Of a stretch of DNA of 64,000 nucleotides, positions 48,444 through 56,726 are shown piece by piece. The position numbers and the translations under genes were made by a program. The number at the start of each line of letters is the position of its first letter. Positions within the stretch are counted from its first letter, which is position 1. The notes beneath the pieces are model-generated. The model saw only the letters and a list, made by a program, of their open reading frames with translations. It was not told the DNA's origin and ran no database searches. Origin of the DNA: Opitutia bacterium (GTDB lineage Bacteria > Verrucomicrobiota > Verrucomicrobiia > Opitutales > Opitutaceae); the NCBI GenBank assembly GCA_016217545.1, contig JACRHT010000017.1, positions 124,001 to 188,000 of the forward strand. The letters run 5' to 3'.

Positions 48444-49340
48444 TCACTCCAGCACCAGCTGGCAAAGCTCGTCCAACGCGAAGCCGTCCACCGGGCGCGA
48501 CAGACGCACGACATCGACCGCCTGCGCGAGTGCGATGCTCACGGTCGCCAGCCGCACCGGATCGGTCACGATCTTCGCCATGCGCCGCCGGAAGAAACTC
48601 CGCTGCAATGCGCTCACGCGCTCGTGGCCGGTCAGCGGGGTCCGGCGTGGGAGGCGCAGGGTCTCGTCGCGCTCGAGGAAACAGATGCGCGCGATCGGCA
48701 CTGGCCGCGTCGCCACGGCACCACCGTAGTTCAACCGAAACTTGTCGTCGGACGCATCGAAGACGCGCGTCGCGTCCAGTTCGTCGCCCAGCTCATCATG
48801 CGAGTCTTCCCGCAAGCGCATCGCCGGAAAACTCGCCGTCGCGAAGAACTCGCCGTTTGCGCCCGCAGTCACGACCGTGATGTCGTCCGAGATGAATTCG
48901 CAGCCGCGAGCCAGCAGCGCCGACGCCGTGGTCGATTTCCCCGCGCCCGATGGCCCCATGACAAGGTAGGCGCGTCCTTGCCAGCTCACCGCGCTCGCGT
49001 GCAGACAAAGTCCGCCGCGCTGATAGAGCAACGCCGACGACACCGTTCCAGCCAGCGCGTTCGTAAGCCAAGCCGGATTCGCGTCGGGCGCCGGCTCGAC
49101 GACGATGCGTTCTCCCGCTTCCACGATGACCCGCATCACGCCCGGAAAATTAAACCATCCTCTGCCCACACCGCCGCGAAAAACTCCGTGCCACAGGTCC
49201 TCGCCCGCGGGTGGCTCCGCCGGCACGATCCCGCGCACGATACGCGCATCCCAGGGCGCCGAGCCTGGCCCCCAGAATGGAACTTCAAAGTCCGAGAGGA
49301 CGTTGAGGCCGAAAGCCCGATAGTGATACGGCGATTCCAT
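48444..49340 (-). CDS. HprK-like kinase, copy 2
   Basis: 298 residues from the ATG at 49340 (MESPYHYRAFGLNVLSDFEV). 'LCLHASAVSWQGRAYLVMGP' (about 112-131) runs into the Walker A 'GPSGAGKSTTASALL' (about 130-144), and 'GCEFISDDITVV' (about 148-159) is the Asp-Asp block. Same fold as the protein at 46562, but with a canonical P-loop. Two HprK-like kinases in one cluster suggest two phosphorylation sites or one kinase with another role. It follows the HTTM gene at 49415 by 74 bp in the same direction. Confidence 0.82.
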   Translation of the reverse strand: MESPYHYRAFGLNVLSDFEVPFWGPGSAPWDARIVRGIVPAEPPAGEDLWHGVFRGGVGRGWFNFPGVMRVIVEAGERIVVEPAPDANPAWLTNALAGTVSSALLYQRGGLCLHASAVSWQGRAYLVMGPSGAGKSTTASALLARGCEFISDDITVVTAGANGEFFATASFPAMRLREDSHDELGDELDATRVFDASDDKFRLNYGGAVATRPVPIARICFLERDETLRLPRRTPLTGHERVSALQRSFFRRRMAKIVTDPVRLATVSIALAQAVDVVRLSRPVDGFALDELCQLVLE

Positions 49341-49414
49341 GAACAGCGCGAATTGTTCCGACCTGCACTGGCAACGCCACCGCAAATTTCCGCCGCGCCG
49401 CTTGGTGCCGCCGC

Positions 49415-50179
49415 TCAACTCACGCAGAAGATCAAGTAGGCCGGACCGAGATAAATCCAGTAGTGGATCCGCATCAGCACCGCCGTTCCGACGTGGAACG
49501 CCACGCCCGCCGGCACGAAAACCCACGCCAGCACGGGAAACGGAATCACCAGCCAGAACAGCAGCTCGAACAGCAGCACGAACGTCGCCGCCGCGCGACA
49601 CATCACCGGCCGCCGCGCCAGCCACTCGGCCAAGCGATTGCCGTCGCGCAGCCGATAACGCAGCAGCGCCATGCGAAACGTCGTGCCGCGCATCCATTCC
49701 GCGCCGCCGCGACTGAGCTTCACCAAGGCCGACGAAAAATAGATCTGCGCCAGCAGCAGCTTGATCATCAGTGGACAGAGCCACGCCCGCGCGTCGGCGG
49801 CTCCGGCGGGCAACAACGCCGCCGCGCCGAGCAACGCCAGGATCACGGGCACGGTATTCGGCTTCCGTCGCACCGCCGGCAACTCGATCACCTGTGCAAA
49901 ATACACCAACGCCGCGACCCCGGCCGCGACGAGCGCCGGCACCACCGCCACGCCGGAGGCCGCCAGCGCCAGGCACGTCACAAAGACCCCCGCAACGCTA
50001 GCAAAACTCCCGGCGCCGAGTCGCGGCATCGGCATCCAACTGAGCAAGCGCGGCAGCTCCCGTCGCTCACCCCGCTCCCGCACCCAACGCCAGTGCGCCG
50101 GAAACTGCACCGCGACGGCGAAGGCGATTGAGCCCGCGTAAACCGCCCGGAAAAAATCGAGGTTCGCCGTCGCGTTCAT
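49415..50179 (-). CDS. HTTM-type membrane protein, module copy 3
   Basis: 254 residues, about six or seven helices. 'LLLAQIYFSSALVKLSRGGA' (about 139-158) with 'WMRGTTFRMALLRYRLRD' and 'FVLLFELLFWLVIPFPVLAW' (about 191-210), 'GVAFHVGTAVLMRIHYW' match the HTTM pattern. It is more diverged than copies 1 and 2. The ATG overlaps the companion stop (ATGA). It is well apart from the other two copies, on the far side of the kinase and sulfotransferase genes. Confidence 0.75.
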   Translation of the reverse strand: MNATANLDFFRAVYAGSIAFAVAVQFPAHWRWVRERGERRELPRLLSWMPMPRLGAGSFASVAGVFVTCLALAASGVAVVPALVAAGVAALVYFAQVIELPAVRRKPNTVPVILALLGAAALLPAGAADARAWLCPLMIKLLLAQIYFSSALVKLSRGGAEWMRGTTFRMALLRYRLRDGNRLAEWLARRPVMCRAAATFVLLFELLFWLVIPFPVLAWVFVPAGVAFHVGTAVLMRIHYWIYLGPAYLIFCVS

Positions 50180-50778
50180 GCGCCCACCGCGCGCCCAACC
50201 GGCGCTGATTCATGCACAATCTTCTCCCCCACGACGACCTTGTCGCCGGGGAGCGTGCGCGCGACACGCATCACGATCGCCACCTTCTCCGCCCCGGCGA
50301 GCGCCGGTTCGAGCCGGCACGCCTCGCGCCAGCCGCGGAACATCAGCTCATCCAGCAACTCCGCGGACGGTTGCCCCGCGCTCGCCCACAGCCGCTCGCA
50401 CTCGCGGTGGAATGGATCGACCAACGCATCCGCGACTCCGCTCGCGCCCACCACACGTCCATCGGGTAGCCGCACTTGCAGCCGGAAAAACCGCACCGAC
50501 CCCGCATCGAGTTTCTCCGCGAACATCGGATAATGCGAAAACGGCCAAAGATCGCGCCGCGCCACGGTTGCCCACACCAGCAGCATGCCCACGGCTGCAC
50601 CGACGAAATGCAGCACGCTCAACGCGCCTGAATCCACTGCGGCCACGAAAAACGGGGAAAGCACGGAGCCAGACTGACGCTCCGTCCGCGTCAGGCGATA
50701 GCGGAATCGCCTGCACACCCGCATCGCCGCTCGCGTTGCCCGGCGGCAATGGGATTGAAGCGCGGCCGAAGACCCCAT
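50176..50778 (-). CDS. HTTM companion protein, module copy 3
   Basis: 200 residues. After a basic start there is one membrane helix (about 54-72), then 'DLWPFSHYPMFAEKLDAGSV' (about 76-95) and 'RFFRLQVRLPDGRVVG', the pattern of a soluble domain that follows HTTM genes. The start is uncertain: ATG at 50778 or 50724 (MRVCRRF). It has the same arrangement as 40264 and 38882 (companion first, HTTM second, overlapping). It is divergent from the gene at 50841, with about 60 bp between. Confidence 0.7.
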   Translation of the reverse strand: MGSSAALQSHCRRATRAAMRVCRRFRYRLTRTERQSGSVLSPFFVAAVDSGALSVLHFVGAAVGMLLVWATVARRDLWPFSHYPMFAEKLDAGSVRFFRLQVRLPDGRVVGASGVADALVDPFHRECERLWASAGQPSAELLDELMFRGWREACRLEPALAGAEKVAIVMRVARTLPGDKVVVGEKIVHESAPVGRAVGA

Positions 50779-50840
50779 GGACTGAGCGCCTCCGGTCCAT
50801 GCCCGTCCGTCGTCTGCGCCGTGGGCCGCGCCACCTTCCC

Positions 50841-52115
50841 ATGTCGTCGAACTTCCCGGAAATGCTCTGGCTCCGCGCTGCGGCCCGCGCGTGCTTACCG
50901 CCCGAGATCTCGGCGACGGATACGTCGGAACCGGGAATCGTCGCGCCAGACTGGACTCGATTGCTCTGGCTCGCCCGCGTCCACCGCGGGCTGCTCTTCC
51001 TCGCCCACGGACTCGCCGGCGGACAATTGCGCCTCGCCTGTCCCGCCGAGATTCGCACCTCGCTCGACGAACTTCGCGCGGTCGCTCATCTGCAAGCTCT
51101 CGCCCGCGCCAGCGAAATCGCCCACCTCGGCGACGTGCTGCAGCAACACGGCGTCGCGTGGGCCGTGGCCGATGACTGGATGTTCACTCAATGCTTCGCC
51201 CCGGACCGGCCGCTCGCGGAAACCACGGAGGCGATTCAACTGCTCGTCCGGGAAGGCGACTTGCCGCAAGCGCGCGCCGCGCTCGCCATCGCCGGACACC
51301 GCGAGGTGAATCGGAGCTTCGAAGTGGCGGCGCTCGGCCACACGCCGGTGAAACTGGTTGCGACGGCGGCAGCACCGCAGTCCGTGCGCGGTCCCTCGAT
51401 CGCCGGCCGCGTGCTGCCCCGGCTGCCCGATGAGGAATGGTTGCACTTTCTTGCGCACGATCACTCGCCGCCCCTGCGTTTCGATCTGCTCCGCGCCTGG
51501 CAAACGGTCTATCTCGCTCATGCGGTCGTGGGGTCCGCCACGGCCGCGCCGGCGGTCGCGGGAGCACTGAACCACAGCCGTCGCATCCTCGGATTGCCCG
51601 CGCCAACGGAAACCTCGGCTCCGCTCCCCGCCGGAGCGGGCGGCGCGTTGCCTATCCCCCCGTTCGTGCCGACGCCGGAAATCGTGGTGGAGCGCATGCT
51701 GGCTCTCGCCGAAACCACCGCCGCCGACACGGTGATGGATCTCGGCTCGGGCGACGGGCGCGTCGTGCTCGCGGCGGCGCGGGACTTTGGCGCCTGCGCG
51801 TGCGGCATTGACCGCGATCCGGCGCTGATCGCCCGCGCGCAAGAGCAAGCGGAGCAAGCCGGGCTCGGCGCGCGAGCGCGCTTTCTCTGCGCCGATCTCT
51901 TTGCCGCCGACGTCAACGGCGCGAGCGTGATCTGCCTGTATTTGCTGCCGGCACTTTATGCACCGGTGCGCGAGCGGCTGTTGCGGCACGCGCGACCGGG
52001 CACGCGCGTCGTGTCGCACGATTATTTCTTCCCGGATTGGCCGCCGGAAAAAACCGCATTGGTGCGCACATCACCCGCGCGGATGGCCCAGATTTATCTC
52101 TGGCGCATCCCCTGA
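50841..52115 (+). CDS. Degenerate nucleotidyltransferase domain fused to a SAM methyltransferase
   Basis: 424 residues from the ATG at 50841 (MSSNFPEMLWLRAAARACLP); ATG 50799 is possible. Residues about 1-260 have the helical pattern of NTP_transf_5 proteins seen in lasso clusters ('LLWLARVHRGLLFLAHGL', 'LGDVLQQHGVAWAVADDWMF'), but where that family has K-G and D-x-D residues this protein has A-D-D and T-T-E-A-I, so the nucleotidyl transfer site looks lost. Residues about 275-424 are a class I methyltransferase: 'DTVMDLGSGDGRVVLAAARD' (motif I) and 'CGIDRDPALI'. The fusion suggests that the first half now only binds the peptide for methylation. This is inference. Confidence 0.72.
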   Translation: MSSNFPEMLWLRAAARACLPPEISATDTSEPGIVAPDWTRLLWLARVHRGLLFLAHGLAGGQLRLACPAEIRTSLDELRAVAHLQALARASEIAHLGDVLQQHGVAWAVADDWMFTQCFAPDRPLAETTEAIQLLVREGDLPQARAALAIAGHREVNRSFEVAALGHTPVKLVATAAAPQSVRGPSIAGRVLPRLPDEEWLHFLAHDHSPPLRFDLLRAWQTVYLAHAVVGSATAAPAVAGALNHSRRILGLPAPTETSAPLPAGAGGALPIPPFVPTPEIVVERMLALAETTAADTVMDLGSGDGRVVLAAARDFGACACGIDRDPALIARAQEQAEQAGLGARARFLCADLFAADVNGASVICLYLLPALYAPVRERLLRHARPGTRVVSHDYFFPDWPPEKTALVRTSPARMAQIYLWRIP

Positions 52116-52136
52116 GTTTTGGCTGGATGGAGCGAG

Positions 52137-52943
52137 ATGCTGATCTCCGTCGCAATCACTCCCGCCGAACAAACCGCTCGCGCGCTCTCCGCGGAAAATC
52201 TGGCGGAAGCTTCGCGCGCGCTGCGAACGCACGGCTGCGTCATGCTGCGCGACGTCCTTGCTCCGGAGCACATCGCGGCGATGCGCGAGGAGGTGTTGGC
52301 CCGCAACCCGCCACTCCAACGCGCTGAACGGCCTGAAATCTCCGGGCGAGTCGGTAACCGGCGCTTCATGGCGGCGCTCGAACTCTCCGGACCGTTCGGC
52401 TCGCCGGACTTCTTCGCCAATCCGTTCGCGCTCCCGGTGCTGCGCGCCGTCGTGGGACCGGAAATGATCATCGGCGCGTTCGGCGCGGTGACCTCGTTGC
52501 CCGGGGCGCAGGATCAGCATGTCCATTTCGACGGTCCGCCGCTGTTCAACAAAGCCATCAATCGTCTCGCCCCGGCCCACGCGGTGAACTTCTTCGTGCC
52601 GCTGGTCGAGTTCAACGCCTCCACCGGCACCACGCGGCTGTTTCCGGGCACGCACCTCGATGTGGATCGCGATGTCACCAGCGCGCCCTTCGTGGATCCG
52701 ATTATTCCCGTCGGTTCGTGCCTGCTGATGGACTATCGGCTCAAGCACCAGGGGCTCGCGAATCGCTCCGAGCTGGTCCGCCCGCTCCTCTACACCGTGT
52801 TTCAACAACCGTGGTTCAAGGACTACAAGAATCACGGCCGCGTGCCCTTCCTGCGACTCTCCGACGCCGACTACGCGCGCATGGCGGAGGAGCATCGCGC
52901 CCTGTTCTCGTGGACGGAACACTATCGTAACGGTCTCTACTGA
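52137..52943 (+). CDS. Phytanoyl-CoA dioxygenase family oxygenase, copy 2
   Basis: 268 residues from the ATG at 52137 (MLISVAITPAEQTARALSAE). 'DQHVHFDGPPLF' (about 129-140) gives the H-x-D pair, 'LLMDYRLKHQGLANRS' (about 196-211) the distal His, and 'RPLLYTVFQQPWF' carries the Arg for 2-oxoglutarate. It resembles the PhyH group but shares little with copy 1 at 47493, so it probably has its own target. It lies 21 bp after the methyltransferase fusion and is followed after 100 bp by the exporter. Confidence 0.85.
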   Translation: MLISVAITPAEQTARALSAENLAEASRALRTHGCVMLRDVLAPEHIAAMREEVLARNPPLQRAERPEISGRVGNRRFMAALELSGPFGSPDFFANPFALPVLRAVVGPEMIIGAFGAVTSLPGAQDQHVHFDGPPLFNKAINRLAPAHAVNFFVPLVEFNASTGTTRLFPGTHLDVDRDVTSAPFVDPIIPVGSCLLMDYRLKHQGLANRSELVRPLLYTVFQQPWFKDYKNHGRVPFLRLSDADYARMAEEHRALFSWTEHYRNGLY

Positions 52944-53043
52944 GGCGCGCCGCGCACCGCCGACGCACCGGACGGCGGACGGAGATTTCAGGTGACTCGC
53001 CCGACCGCGAACGCACACTCGGCCCATCGTCGTCCGTTGCCCT

Positions 53044-54861
53044 GTGTCCGACTCCGCCCCGCACCCTCGCTCCTTTGAACTGTTCCGCGCATTCTGGCAG
53101 TCGTTCGCGGGCTACGCGCGCGGACGTCTGTGGGGCGCGCTGGCGCTGATCGTGCTCATCGGCGGCGGTGAGGCCGCGGGTCTGTTGCTGCTTCTGCCGC
53201 TGCTGCACAGTGTCGGCTTGGGCGAAATCCAACCGCTGAGCGGCTGGGCCGCCGTGCCGCTGCATGCGCTCGACTGGCTCGGCCTGCCGCGGACGTTGGC
53301 GGTATTGATTGCGGTTTTCGTGGCGCTCAAGGTCGCCCAAGCGCTGCTGCGCGCCTACTCGGGCTTCGTCGGGCTCAACATCCAGACCGGCTACACGGAC
53401 TACTTGCGCAACCGCCTCTACCGCGCGCTGGTGCAGGCGAACTGGCTGTTCGTCGCCCGCCAACGCAGTTCGGACATCAGCCACGCGCTGGTGCACGAAA
53501 TTCCGTCCGCCGGCGGGGCCGGCCAGCAAATGCTGAATCTGCTGGGCAACGGCTTGATGGCCCTCGCGCAAATCGGCGTGGCGTTCGCGCTCTCCCCTTC
53601 GATGACCGCGATGGCGCTCGCCTCGGGTGCCGTCTTCGCGCTCGGACTGCGCCGCCTGCGCCGGGCGGCCTTTGAACAAGGCAAGCTCGGCTTCGGCGCC
53701 CGCGCCGAACTGACGCACACGGTCAACGAACACCTCGCCGGCATCAAAATCGCCAAGAGCCAGGGGCGCGAGGAGCTGCATCTCCGGAAATTCCAGCAAG
53801 CGACCGCGGCCATCGTGGCGCATACGCTGCGCCTCTACCGCTTCAACGCATTCACGCGCATCTGGCTCGAACTCGGCGCCGTGGTCGCGATCGGCGCGTT
53901 CGTTTGGTTCGCCGTCACGATCGGCCAAGTCGAACCGGCGCGGCTGATCGTGCTGGCGTTCGCATTCTCGCGGCTCCTCGCCTACGCCAACTCGCTGCAG
54001 GACACGTGGCACCAGCTCACGTTGTCATTGGCCCCTTTCGCCATCACCGAGCGGCTCCGCTCGGATTTGGAAACCGCCGCCGAGCCGCCGCCTCCCGCGG
54101 TGACCGAGCGCCTCGCGCTGCAGCACGAGCTGCGCATCGAAAACCTGTCGTTCTCCTATGCGCCCTCCGCCGGCGACGCGAAGGTCGCGCTGCACGACAT
54201 CAATCTCGTCATGCCCGCGCGCCGCGTCACGGCGCTCTGCGGACCTTCCGGCGCTGGAAAAAGCACGCTCGCCGATCTCGCACTCGGCCTGCTCGTGCCG
54301 ACGCGGGGCCGAATCCTGATCGACGGACATTCCCTCGCCGGCCCGCGCCTTCACGACTGGCGGCAATCGATCGCCTACGTGCCGCAGGAGACGTTCCTGT
54401 TTCACGACACGGTCCGGCAAAATCTCCTTTGGGCGCAGCCCTCGGCGTCGGAGGCGGATCTGCGCGCGGCCCTGTGCGCCGCCGCCGCGGAAGAATTCGT
54501 GCAGCGGCTCCCGCAGGGGCTCGACACCCTCGTCGGCGACCGCGGCCTGCGCTTGTCCGGCGGCGAGCGCCAGCGCATCGCGCTCGCCCGCGCGCTCCTG
54601 CGCCGGCCGACGTTGCTCGTGCTCGACGAAGCCACCAGCGCACTCGACACCCACAACGAGCGCCTCGTGCAGGACGCGATCGAGAAACTCGCCGGCGAGC
54701 TCACGCTCCTCCTGATCGCCCACCGCCTTTCCACGGTGCGGATGGCCGACAACATCGTCGTGCTCGACCGCGGATCGATCGTCGAGACGGGTTCCTGGGA
54801 GGCCTTGAGCCAGCGCGACGGTGGAGCATTCCGCCAGTTGATCGCCGCCGATAAAGGCTGA
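53044..54861 (+). CDS. ABC exporter (lasso D-like), fused membrane and ATP-binding domains
   Basis: 605 residues, GTG start (MSDSAPHPRSFELFRAFWQS). Residues about 20-330 form a type I exporter membrane domain with six helices. The C-terminal nucleotide domain has Walker A 'GPSGAGKSTLADLALGLL' (about 399-416), signature 'RLSGGERQRIALARALL' (about 502-518), Walker B 'LLVLDEATSALD' and the switch His in 'LLIAHRLSTV'. No C39 peptidase is fused, so leader removal must be done elsewhere, in keeping with the B2 protease. It closes the plus-strand run methyltransferase, PhyH, exporter and would secrete the mature peptide. Confidence 0.87.
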   Translation: MSDSAPHPRSFELFRAFWQSFAGYARGRLWGALALIVLIGGGEAAGLLLLLPLLHSVGLGEIQPLSGWAAVPLHALDWLGLPRTLAVLIAVFVALKVAQALLRAYSGFVGLNIQTGYTDYLRNRLYRALVQANWLFVARQRSSDISHALVHEIPSAGGAGQQMLNLLGNGLMALAQIGVAFALSPSMTAMALASGAVFALGLRRLRRAAFEQGKLGFGARAELTHTVNEHLAGIKIAKSQGREELHLRKFQQATAAIVAHTLRLYRFNAFTRIWLELGAVVAIGAFVWFAVTIGQVEPARLIVLAFAFSRLLAYANSLQDTWHQLTLSLAPFAITERLRSDLETAAEPPPPAVTERLALQHELRIENLSFSYAPSAGDAKVALHDINLVMPARRVTALCGPSGAGKSTLADLALGLLVPTRGRILIDGHSLAGPRLHDWRQSIAYVPQETFLFHDTVRQNLLWAQPSASEADLRAALCAAAAEEFVQRLPQGLDTLVGDRGLRLSGGERQRIALARALLRRPTLLVLDEATSALDTHNERLVQDAIEKLAGELTLLLIAHRLSTVRMADNIVVLDRGSIVETGSWEALSQRDGGAFRQLIAADKG

Positions 54862-54877
54862 GTTCCGCGCAAGAAAA

Positions 54878-54900
54878 AGGCCCCGAGGAAATCGGGGCCT
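54878..54900. terminator. Bidirectional terminator between exporter and tRNA-Asp
   Basis: A 9-bp perfect stem, AGGCCCCGA (54878-54886) with TCGGGGCCT (54892-54900), and a 5-base loop. On the minus strand it is followed by TTTTTCTT, so it is a good terminator of the tRNA transcript. On the plus strand only AAATT follows, so it is weaker for the exporter gene. Confidence 0.8.
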
Positions 54901-54904
54901 AAAT

Positions 54905-54981
54905 TGGCGGGATGGACGGGACTCGAACCCGCGGCCTTCTGCGTGACAGGCAGACGCTCTAACCAGCTGAGCTACCACCCC
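54905..54981 (-). tRNA. tRNA-Asp(GTC), CCA encoded
   Basis: Acceptor GGGGTGG (54975-54981) pairs with CCATCCC (54909-54915); D-stem GCTC/GAGC; anticodon stem TCTGC/GCAGA with loop CTGTCAC, so anticodon GTC; T-arm GCGGGTTCGAGTCCCGT. Discriminator G73 (54908) is the normal Asp identity base, and CCA is encoded at 54905-54907. Confidence 0.95.
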
Positions 54982-55026
54982 GTGAGGGACGAAAGAGGCC
55001 GAAAAGTAGAATCGGCCCCACCCTAG

Positions 55027-55998
55027 TCAAGCGCCGTTTGGAGTTTCTTCGGCAGAAAATTCAAGGAGCGCCGCCAAGGCCGCCTGACGATCGGTTTCAA
55101 TCTGCTTCCGCAGCTCGTCGACCCCGGAAAACTTCTTCTCCGGCCGCAAGAAGCGCAGCCAGCGCACCGTCACGCGGTCGCCATAAGTCAGCGACGTCGG
55201 AGCCAACACATGCACTTCCAAACGCGGGGCCGTCGCGCCGGCTTCCACCGTCGGTCTCAGGCCGTAGTTCGCCACCCCGGGTTGCATCCTCCCATCCGCG
55301 CCGCAGACGGTGACGAGATAGACGCCATAGCGCGGGGCGAGGCCGGGTTGCCACGCGAGGTTCAGCGTCGGAAAGCCCAAGGTGCGGCCGAGTCGCTTGC
55401 CCTCCGTGACGATGCCGTCGGCGAAGTAGGAGTAACCGAGCAACGCGTTCGCCTCCTCGATCTCGCCACTGGCGATCAGCTCTCGGATGCGACTGCTGCT
55501 GATCGGGGCGCCGTTGTGGTTGAGGCGCGGCGCGCTGTAGACGGCGAAGCCCGCCTCACGCGCCGCGGCGATCAACGTCGCCGTGTCGCCTTCGCGGCCG
55601 CGGCCGAAGCGGAAGTTCTCGCCGACGTAAACAGCCTCGAGCCCCGGAAAAGCGCGTTTGAGCAAGGTCACGAAACCGCTCGCCGTGGTCGCCGCGAACT
55701 CGAGCGAGAACGGATGTTCGACCAGGAAATCCAAGCCGAGTCGGCCGAGCTGCGCGCGCTTGATCTCGGGCGCGAGGATCAGCGGCGTGGGCTTCTCGGG
55801 GCGCAGGACTGCGCTCGGGTGCGGCCAGAAGGTGAGCACGCCCGCGAGTCCGCGGCTGCGATGAGCGGAGTGCACGGCGACTTCGATCACCGATTGGTGC
55901 CCGAGGTGCACGCCGTCGAACATGCCGATGGCGAGATGAACCGGCCCGGCGGGCAGCGTCACCCGCTCGAGCGAGTCGAACTGCCGCGGCGCGTTCAC
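55027..55998 (-). CDS. ribF: Bifunctional riboflavin kinase / FAD synthetase
   Basis: 323 residues. The N-terminal adenylyltransferase part has '[18 protein letters not shown]' (about 23-40) and '[20 protein letters not shown]'; the C-terminal kinase part has 'GFPTLNLAW' and 'YGVYLVTV'. It makes FMN and then FAD from riboflavin in the cytoplasm. The start is GTG at 55998, which overlaps the truB stop (GTGA) and sits two residues before the family match; no ATG is near. The truB-ribF order is common in bacterial translation operons. Confidence 0.94.
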   Translation of the reverse strand: MNAPRQFDSLERVTLPAGPVHLAIGMFDGVHLGHQSVIEVAVHSAHRSRGLAGVLTFWPHPSAVLRPEKPTPLILAPEIKRAQLGRLGLDFLVEHPFSLEFAATTASGFVTLLKRAFPGLEAVYVGENFRFGRGREGDTATLIAAAREAGFAVYSAPRLNHNGAPISSSRIRELIASGEIEEANALLGYSYFADGIVTEGKRLGRTLGFPTLNLAWQPGLAPRYGVYLVTVCGADGRMQPGVANYGLRPTVEAGATAPRLEVHVLAPTSLTYGDRVTVRWLRFLRPEKKFSGVDELRKQIETDRQAALAALLEFSAEETPNGA

Positions 55999-56726
55999 GT
56001 GTAGGCGATGCGCGGCGCGGCCTCGTGGATCGGAATGAGGCGCTTCTCGAGTTCGGCCATCTCCATCGTCTCGATCTCCGCCAGCGGCGTGCACTGCGCG
56101 ATCGTGAACTTGCCGCTGCCCGTGCGGCGCAAGCCGGAGAGGTGCGCGCCGCAGCCGATCTTCTCGCCGAGATCGCCCGCGATCACGCGGACGTAGGTGC
56201 CTTTCGTGCAAGCGAGGCGGAAGGCGATCTTGGGCGAGGTGAAACCGAGCAGGTCGAACGCCGCGACGCGGATGAAACGCGGCTCGCGCTCCACTTCCTC
56301 GCCTTCGCGCGCCTTCTTGTAGAGCGGCACGCCGCCGATCTTCACGGCGGAGAACATCGGGGGCGTCTGGTATTGGTCGCCAAGAAAACCCTTCATCGCC
56401 TCCAGCACCTGCTCCTCAGTGAGCGGCGGCACGGGGCGCGTCTCCATCACTTCGCCCTCGGCGTCGAGCGTGTTGGTTTTGGCGCCGAGCGTGATCTCGC
56501 CCTCGTAAACCTTGTCCTCGCTAATGAGGTATTGGGAAATCTTCGTGGCCTTGCCGACCAGCATGACAAGCAGGCCGGTCGCGAGCGGGTCGAGCGTGCC
56601 GGCGTGGCCGATGCGCTGGATCTGGAATTTCCGGCGGAGGCGGTAGACGACGTCGTGGGACGTCATGCCGGTGGGCTTGTCGACGAGCAGCACGCCCTCG
56701 ACTTCTTTGGGAGGACGGATGCTCAT
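55995..56726 (-). CDS. truB: tRNA pseudouridine-55 synthase
   Basis: 243 residues from the ATG at 56726 ([20 protein letters not shown]). '[18 protein letters not shown]' (about 37-54) contains the catalytic Asp, and '[14 protein letters not shown]' (about 112-125) and '[15 protein letters not shown]' (about 175-189) are the other family motifs. It converts U55 of tRNAs to pseudouridine. The C-terminal PUA-type extension is short. ATGA overlap with the upstream phosphoesterase and GTGA overlap with ribF show tight coupling. Confidence 0.95.
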   Translation of the reverse strand: MSIRPPKEVEGVLLVDKPTGMTSHDVVYRLRRKFQIQRIGHAGTLDPLATGLLVMLVGKATKISQYLISEDKVYEGEITLGAKTNTLDAEGEVMETRPVPPLTEEQVLEAMKGFLGDQYQTPPMFSAVKIGGVPLYKKAREGEEVEREPRFIRVAAFDLLGFTSPKIAFRLACTKGTYVRVIAGDLGEKIGCGAHLSGLRRTGSGKFTIAQCTPLAEIETMEMAELEKRLIPIHEAAPRIAYT

